Assembly (NCBI GenBank): GCA_019055375.1
Contig: JAHQIW010006966.1
Location: 124,001 to 188,000 of the forward strand
Reading direction: 5' to 3'
DNA from: Parelaphostrongylus tenuis
Lineage: Eukaryota > Nematoda > Chromadorea > Rhabditida > Metastrongylidae
Length of the DNA stretch: 64,000 bases
The notes under the pieces are model-generated. The model saw only the letters and a list, made by a program, of their open reading frames with translations, was not told the DNA's origin and ran no database searches. Positions within the stretch are counted from its first letter, which is position 1. Every line of letters begins with the position of its first letter. Both the position numbers and the translations under genes were made by a program. Below are positions 57,560 to 64,000 of this stretch, piece after piece.

Positions 57560-58475
57560 GCCATTAACTGAGAATTTATCTAGACCACTAGTCAGCTCTT
57601 GGCAAGATGTCGTTATAGGTAAGTTCAATGGAGAATAAAAGATAGGTCTTATTCAACATCCATACGTTAGTGTTTTCCAAAGTTCGCAAATTCGCCAACA
57701 GAAATCACTTGTCTCCAGAAGCAATTGAACCAATATAGAGTCGCACTAAGCATTAATCGTCGACAATCGGAATCTGGACCTACACATTTTCGCCGAAAGG
57801 CGATACAAGAAACTAACGAGAGAATAGCAGCAATAATGAACGAGAGCGCAGAAGTTGGGAAAAGCATTTGCAACGTCCGCCGGAACACCGCAATTACCAG
57901 AATAGGATTATCGAACTCCGTAGGCCAAATACAACAGTCGCATCTTCGGAAAAGGCAGTGGAGAAAGCCATTCACGACTACTACTCTAATCCCTTGGGGC
58001 GATACCATCTCACAAATTTCATTTACAGCTAGTCTGACGAGAGCGATGCAAAAGATGGATCGGAATAACATTAGAGTGGCAGGCGTAGTTGACATTCTCA
58101 CAAGCTTTGTACTTTACTGATGATATCGCTCTTACAAATGTCAGTATTAGATTTCAGCTGGCTTCGCTAACGTCAATGGGAAGATTGAACTTTGACTCAA
58201 CTTCACCAAAGCATGTTCAGTGCAAATCGATATGCTTCTGATACTCCAGTCACGCTAAATGAAAAAAATATGTTCGAATGTTCCGGCTCTATATATCTGA
58301 TTCGAGTAATCGATGGGGTAAACGGCTCACCTTCATAGTTTGGCAGGAAGAAGAGGAGGCTTGGATTACTTCCAAGAACATCGTAGATGTGGTGAAGGAA
58401 ATCAGAAACACCCGACTCCACGCCTACCTTCTCGATTTGATATTAATTATATATACCCTAATTTGATACTTGGAA
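57560..58475 (+). pseudogene. RTE-type retrotransposon relic with large internal deletion
   Basis: Plus strand: SSWQDVVIGKFNGE, LSPEAIEPI, RIAAIMNESAEVGKSICNVR (the pre-RT linker of RTE), then at about 58000 a direct jump to WGDTISQISFTASLTRAMQK (RT motif B'), skipping most of the RT fingers and palm. After a frameshift come YFTDDIALTN (RT catalytic box, both aspartates kept), TLNEKNMFECSGSIYLIRVI and SKNIVDVVKEIRNTRLHAYL. At least two frameshifts and a stop are present. Same family as the 42.8-kb relic. Confidence 0.88.
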
Positions 58476-58479
58476 AATT

Positions 58480-59320
58480 TGGTCGGTACTTTAGCAAGAT
58501 GGAGGATTGAAGGTATAACACCAGCAATCAATTTAACGATGCTGGAAATGCCCTGAATCATGCATTTGAGAGAAGAATTGCAAATTGCTGACTCACGTTG
58601 ACAGTGAATGATCATAAACTCTATTTTACACTTTGAGGTGTTGAAAATTTAGACTAAGCGGATATGCGATATGTTTGAACGATAAGTGATGAAAAGAGCC
58701 GTTACTAGGTTCTAATGCGCTTACCACGGCGAACACCATTTCTATGGTCAGAGTCAAAGATTTTTTATATTGAGACTCTAAAGAAAGGGTGTAATGCTTA
58801 GCAAATTACAAGAAAAATCGAACCTCCCAGTTGACTCCTATGTAAGAAAATGACATAGAAAAAATGATGCGAAGACTGTGAGTACGACCTTAGAGATTTG
58901 CTGGCACCCACTAGAGCCACTCAACAGCATTAGCGGAAGGAGAAGTAATAGCGGTGATCTCTCTCTATGGATTACATTGAGAGGATCACAGTATTACTTT
59001 AGATTAGTCCGTTGTCTTGCAATTATCATCTAAGTATGTTTTGGAATTATCTTTGAGTTCAGCTGCCACTTTATCGCACTGCCTTCTTCGTAGATGTCAT
59101 AGAATGCTGACCGAGGGAAAATATTCTAGGTGCTGTGAATTATATGCAAAGCTTAGAGACCAATTTCATTTAGCTACACGAGGTTGGTATAGTTTTTATT
59201 AGCACTCGCAGTAGTAGTAGTTTGCACTTCGGCAACTCTACCTTTTACAGAACCTGGACGTAGGTTTGTGTTTGAACGTTGATATTCAATAAAAATAACA
59301 ATCCTTAAAAACATATATTG
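58480..59320. other. No recognisable gene
   Basis: AT-rich, short frames only. 59091-59125 (GATGTCATAGAATGCTGACC) resembles 34249-34270 (AATGTCATAGAATGCTGGTC). Confidence 0.4.
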
Positions 59321-59324
59321 GTTC

Positions 59325-60215
59325 TTTCTGAAAGGGAGAGAGCAAATGAAAATCGGTTTCATTCGCTGTAGAAGAACTCTTTATAGGAGTGTCTGTAACC
59401 ATTCGGAAGCTGAAACTTCAGGCCACACAGTCACGTCTCCAGTTTTCAAAACACCCCCCTACAGCGCAGTAACATTCAAAATAAACTCATATTTCTTAAA
59501 ACCGCGTATTTTTTTTTCTTATCTCGCTTGCATTTTGCTGGACAAAATCCTTCCTTGGAGTAGTACTCAAACTATAGCATAAGCTCCAAAGAACTCGAAA
59601 CTGTGTTCACTTTCTAAAAGCTCTTTTAACCATTTGATCTTCTTTGATCTTTTCATTTGTGCTTTAAACTTCCATACAGAGCTTTTTCTTTGGACTGTTA
59701 GTAATCAACTGATAGCGTAATGTTTCCTGATTTTACTAATGCGCTTGTTTTCTAGAAATACGCCGTAGCAGGGAAATAAGGTTGAGTACTACATTTTTGG
59801 TAAGGTTGGCCAACGGGTATTCGACAAGGCGACGGCCTCGACAGAGATGTTACAGGGGCGGGGCGAGGAGGATGATCGATGTATTTTTATTCAATTGGGA
59901 ATTTTTCCTCCACTTTGGAAGAAGCTCCACATAAAACGATTGAATAGGATACTACGAAAATTCCTCTATACATTGATATGCTTTCGGCCTCCAGCGAATT
60001 AGGCGCATGGTAAAAATGAAGGGGAAAGACGAGTGTGAGATATAACTCTTGATCTGGATGCTACAACGATATAAAGGGATGTTTTGAAAAGCGAGCGCCG
60101 TAGAACTGCAGCCTCAAGTTCCAGTATTCAAATGGTTACTGACAGTCCTATGTAAAACTCCTCTCCAGAGAATGAGATCGGATTTCGATTTGCTCCCTCT
60201 TAATCAGAAAGAGCT
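59325..60215. mobile_element. FB1 foldback element copy
   Basis: Left TTCTGAAAGGGAGAGAGCAA and right end in reverse complement TTCTGATTAAGAGGGAGCAA begin inverted repeats of about 85 bp, running through TCATTCGCTG/TCATTCTCTG and GTAACCATTC. GC-rich centre GGGGCGGGGCG near 59860, as in the intron-15 copy. Confidence 0.78.
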
Positions 60216-60219
60216 ACTA

Positions 60220-63200
60220 TATTCAGTATACATATGCTAATACAACACTTATACAATATTATATACTAATATTCTAATAAAACCTATAACCAAGCTATGA
60301 AGAAGACAGTGTCGCCGAAACGTCAACCAGGAAACTACTATTACTGCTACTACAACAACTATTACCGACCTCACGTTGACTAAACATGATAAGTCTTTAA
60401 GATTTACATATATCAAGTAGTAATTCCTAGTTTCATAATAAGCCGGTCTTTTTAAATATTGTCGTGGCATAGTTCTGCAGTTTTTGGTGCTATTCACTGC
60501 AAAAAGTTGTCGGCTGACAGTTTTTCTCAAAAAGGTTTGGGACCCGATTCTCCGACTCAAGGAAGATACAGACCTGGTTCGTTCAGTCTGGGGTCGCATT
60601 AAATACCATGTGTTGCGTGACATGTGGAGTCATTCCGCTTTCTTCTGTTGAGAATCTCTCATACTCTTAATTAGATTGAATAATCCCAACGATATGACCA
60701 GTCGAAATGTGAGGATCGTCATACAGTGTCCAATCTGAAGTGATAATCCCAGAGTGATCAATGGCTAAGTGTTAAACTTAATAAAGTTTAAGAACTTCCA
60801 GTGAAGAGAACAGCATATTGAAATATGATATATATGCGTGTAAGTTGCGAGAATGTGGATGGTGGATTTATAATTCGACGAATGGACGTAAGTAGAAGTG
60901 AGAAGTGGAAGACGAAAGGCTTGATCCAATTGCCCGTGATGCAGGCCACCGTCACTGAAGTGATGAACTCAGTGTCATATGGCTGAGTTTTATGTACCAT
61001 TTCTGACTAAATTGGCCACTAATTAATTCTATAAGCCATAATCTTGCATCTTGCTCATTAACATAGTATAGTGACATGGAAAGCATAGTTCTTTTGGAAT
61101 TAAACACTTAAGTTTTACATTTTAAGTAAAAGTGTGATCTCCACTGGCTTACCTTGACATTGAAATAATTGCGAAAGTAGAATAGCTCCGGAGTATATGT
61201 AAAGTTTATCTACTAAATATGACCTTTAGCAGCCTTTTCATTTGCTTCAAACATAATTTTTCGCAGATTTTCAGTCAAGTTCCATGTGGATAAAATAGTT
61301 TGCAGGTGTGGATGTAAGCGCGAGTAGCATTGTGGTTAAATGGTAATTTGCAGTACAGCGGAGTTTTTGGTTCCACTGCATGTCAAAGCTAGCCAATTCA
61401 ATCATCTACCCGGGGTCTTGAAAGTGGAATCGGACTTCTATGACAAGATAAGAAACGCTGATAAGATGCATTATCCGACCACTTAGTCTGTTAAAGACAT
61501 AGTGCAATTTCCCTCAAAATTTCGAAGTCCTGATAGTTATCTCTGAGCCTTACATGTAGTTCTGTTATAGGCACTTATACAGTGCAAGTTTTCCCCCTAT
61601 TTCTCTATTTCTTAGGTGGGCCGATCGCAATTGCAGTGCAACGCTGAGACCACCCTGTGATGGGTTGCGAGAAAGCCCGCACACCCATCCGGTCTCAGAA
61701 ATCAAATAACTCTAACGAGCGGTATTCCAATCTCTATGGTAGGTTAATTCGACAAGAATGATTTTGCTCTCAAGGCTCTGCGAACTCTCAAGAAAACTCG
61801 AAACGAAAGGTAAATTACTTCATCAAATTAATGGAAGTGGTTGTTTGAGCGAATAATGCATTTCATTAATGTACTATAAATGAATCGTCGAAATATTCAA
61901 CATAGAAAGAAGTGAAAGATGCTGAAAAAGAAGCCAGATGTAGCCAGGATGTTTAGGTGAAGTGTAGGATGAGAAATAGCCAAGGACTGAATAAAAAGTT
62001 TCCTAGAGAAGTCTTGGCAAACCATAATATATCATATTTTGATACACTCGATAAAAACTAATGTTCATTTGGTGACAGAAAATACAACAATTACAATGGG
62101 TGCTATAAAACTCGATTTCTAGAGTGCAACACAACAACACGCTTATTCCTTCTTAATATTGAAAATGCCCTAGGGTGGGAATGTTGGCTTAAGAAAGTAT
62201 CACGTGAGAACTTCATATAATAGATAAATCTTATATCAATGAAGAAAAATGAGAAATAGAGAAGTTACAAGTTGCTCGCATTGGAATGCCATAACCTCAG
62301 TCCTTTCTTAACACAACACCTTCATCTGGTTAAGTATAAGAAAAAATTCAAATTAAATAGACAGCCAAACATTCACTCACGCACTTCGATTCATCAGACA
62401 AACCACTTGCTGCTTTCTCAATGAATCTGCAAACCATGACCTCCATGGAGGACTTCGGAAGTATTGTCCGTTTTCAGTCGCCCCCAATCAAATGGCTCAA
62501 AAATCACAGTAGAATTTAAAAATCAGTTTACAACACAAACAATGAGATGTTTATCATAGAATCAGTTAGCCGTTCCTTTACTGATTACTGACTACGAAAT
62601 AAATACCGATTTTGTTGCACATAGAAATTTGAACGATGAGAGTGGTGGCCAGATTTGTCGTAAGTCTTGCTCTCACAAGTGTGTTAACATTGACAGCGGG
62701 TAGATAACGGAAAGACAGGCATGAGGCTTAATTTAATCGTCGATGTTGGTCGGCTGATGATCGTGGAAAGCTGCACTCACCTCATGCAAAAGGATTCACA
62801 TCAATTTTTGGTGAGAAACAATTGAAGTAAGTCGAGTGAGGACATCCACAACAAAATGTGTTGATCTGTTTGCGATGCGAGCGTGAAAATATTTCTAGAT
62901 TCATTCACTGCAAAAGCCTCTTTTACCAGTGAAGCGATATCACAAATTGCCCTAACATCTGCACTTCTTCCGTGCAACTCGTTTTCTTAACTTCATAGTT
63001 CACGTTGTTCTTAGGATTTTACATGTGGCTGATCCGTAAGGATAATTGTGCTTCTTATGAATACATTACATATTGGTCGAGTCGTTCTTCAGTAGAGTCT
63101 TGGATGCGCCATGTTAAAGCGTTCCCAGGCCTTCTCACTATAAACAGTCACTAGCCTTTGTGGATTAGATGGAGCGCTTCTTGCATTAATCTGGTCTCAG

Positions 63201-63380
63201 TTTCCAGAACTGGTGGAGAGGTAAGAAAGTTTTCAGCCGCGAGTAAAGTAAATCAAAGGCTTTGCATGTATTAAACGGTACTTCTACTTTAACTCCTTCC
63301 ATTCCAACAGGAGTGTGGAAAGTACAAAAATCTTTGTCGCATTCTCGTTGTTGATCCAATCACCGGCGAAATTCATTCGA
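60220..63380. other. No supported gene; one tRNA-like stretch
   Basis: 61318-61385 plus (GCGAGTAGCATTGTGGTTAA, then TTTTTGGTTCCACTGC) has SINE-head-like spacing but weak boxes. 60297-60325 reads AAGACAGTGTCGCCGAAACG, a phrase that recurs near retroelement ends in other animals; not proven here. Confidence 0.35.
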
Positions 63381-63383
63381 CCA

Positions 63384-63605
63384 GTATTTAGGAGAGTTGA
63401 GCAAAAATCTGACCTCAGGCGGGAGTTGAACCCTTGTTTTTACTCATACTAAAGTTGCGTGCCACCACTACACCACCGAGGGACCGTTTCGCCATCAATC
63501 ATTCTTCACTGTCTCTATCATAGCTGTCAGACACCCACGTTTAACAGGTTCGGTCGGATAAGCACATATCTCTTGATAAGCCCAATTAAGCTGGCAGCCA
63601 TTGCG
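63384..63605 (-). repeat. SINE-A copy with upstream module, second best
   Basis: Minus strand: upstream module (TTATCCGACCGAACCTGTTA) at about 63565-63545, head CCTCGGTGGTGTAGTGGTGG ending near 63484, B-box GGTTCAACTCCC, then CCTGAGGTCAGATTTTTGCT and CAACTCTCCTAAATA. Aligns end to end with 47390-47560. Confidence 0.75.
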
Positions 63606-64000
63606 ATATGCATATGATATTCGAGAGTTCTCTTGTTTTTACTGCTTTATTGCTTACTGATAAATCAGTCTTCTTTTCTCGTGTTCGTATTTATGATCAT
63701 GGATACGTACTGCACTATGTTGGCAATGATGAAGGCCCATTCATCACTTTACAAAAAAAAATGAATGCACTAAAGATTGATATCTACTGTGGAGGAAGTC
63801 AACTGGATATGGAAATAACGATTTGAGCATTAATCAAGAAAACTTAGAATCCTTTGTTTAACTAACAGTAATGTAATATTTTCAGAAAACCACAACAGAA
63901 ATCCTTACAAGAAGCTAATGATGTAGAGATAAGGCTGCGAATCAAATGCCAGATGACTTTGTTAATGAAAATTCGCCAGTAAGATGTAGGATGATATATG
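63606..64000. other. No recognisable gene at the window edge
   Basis: A 72-codon plus-strand frame (63608-63826) is followed 70 bp later by a TATTTTCAG acceptor-like site. It could be an exon of a gene running out of the window, but no family is recognised. Confidence 0.3.

Noticed and set aside
57667..58101. 144-codon minus-strand frame
   Set aside because: Antisense shadow of the RTE relic; the plus strand carries the recognisable RT sequence.

Overview
The window is AT-rich animal DNA from a nematode, most likely a strongylid (clade V, hookworm-like) worm. Three things point there: TTTCAG-type splice acceptors and many short introns; a Patched-related (PTR) protein of the kind that is greatly expanded in nematodes; and relics of an RTE-type non-LTR retrotransposon that read like those of hookworms. 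The species assignment is inference. No database search was possible.

One protein gene can be rebuilt with confidence. It runs left to right from an ATG at 5178 to a TAA ending at 28596. I found 22 coding exons whose phases all join, giving 2,640 coding bases and an 879-residue, about 12-pass membrane protein of the PTR / sterol-sensing-domain / RND-permease family. Domain order is: short cytoplasmic N-terminus, TM1, extracellular loop 1, sterol-sensing domain (TM2-6), cytoplasmic linker, TM7, extracellular loop 2, and a second RND bundle (TM8-12). The start lies 3 bases after a perfect acceptor, as expected for a spliced-leader trans-spliced message. One intron is GC-AG and two use AAG acceptors. 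The first AATAAA signals after the stop are in an exact 60-bp tandem duplication at 29107-29226.

The introns and the remaining ~35 kb are mostly dead mobile DNA. I recognise these families: (1) a tRNA-like, SINE-type repeat (SINE-A) with Gly-tRNA-like A/B boxes, often present as head-to-head truncated pairs (intron 3, intron 21, 47.1-47.6, 51.9-52.1, 54.6-55.7 and 63.4 kb); (2) a second tRNA-related repeat, SINE-B (12.75, 40.4 and 54.5 kb); (3) a foldback/MITE family with ~75-bp terminal inverted repeats (20.2, 25.6, 35.4, 44.5, 55.7 and 59.3 kb, plus degraded blocks); (4) another inverted-repeat element in intron 19; (5) RTE open-reading-frame relics (37.5, 38.9, 42.8-43.8 and 57.6-58.5 kb); (6) two mariner transposase relics (4.0-4.5 and 32.4-32.8 kb).

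The most unusual locus is 30.58-31.27 kb. It is a ~318-bp tandem unit plus a 218-bp inverted copy, and each half carries a hammerhead-ribozyme-like core. It resembles a retrozyme or the terminal repeat of a Penelope-like element, with each core damaged at one or two conserved positions.

Outside these items I see no protein gene I can defend, and those stretches are listed as such. No CRISPR array, rRNA gene, intact tRNA gene or bacterial-type operon is present.
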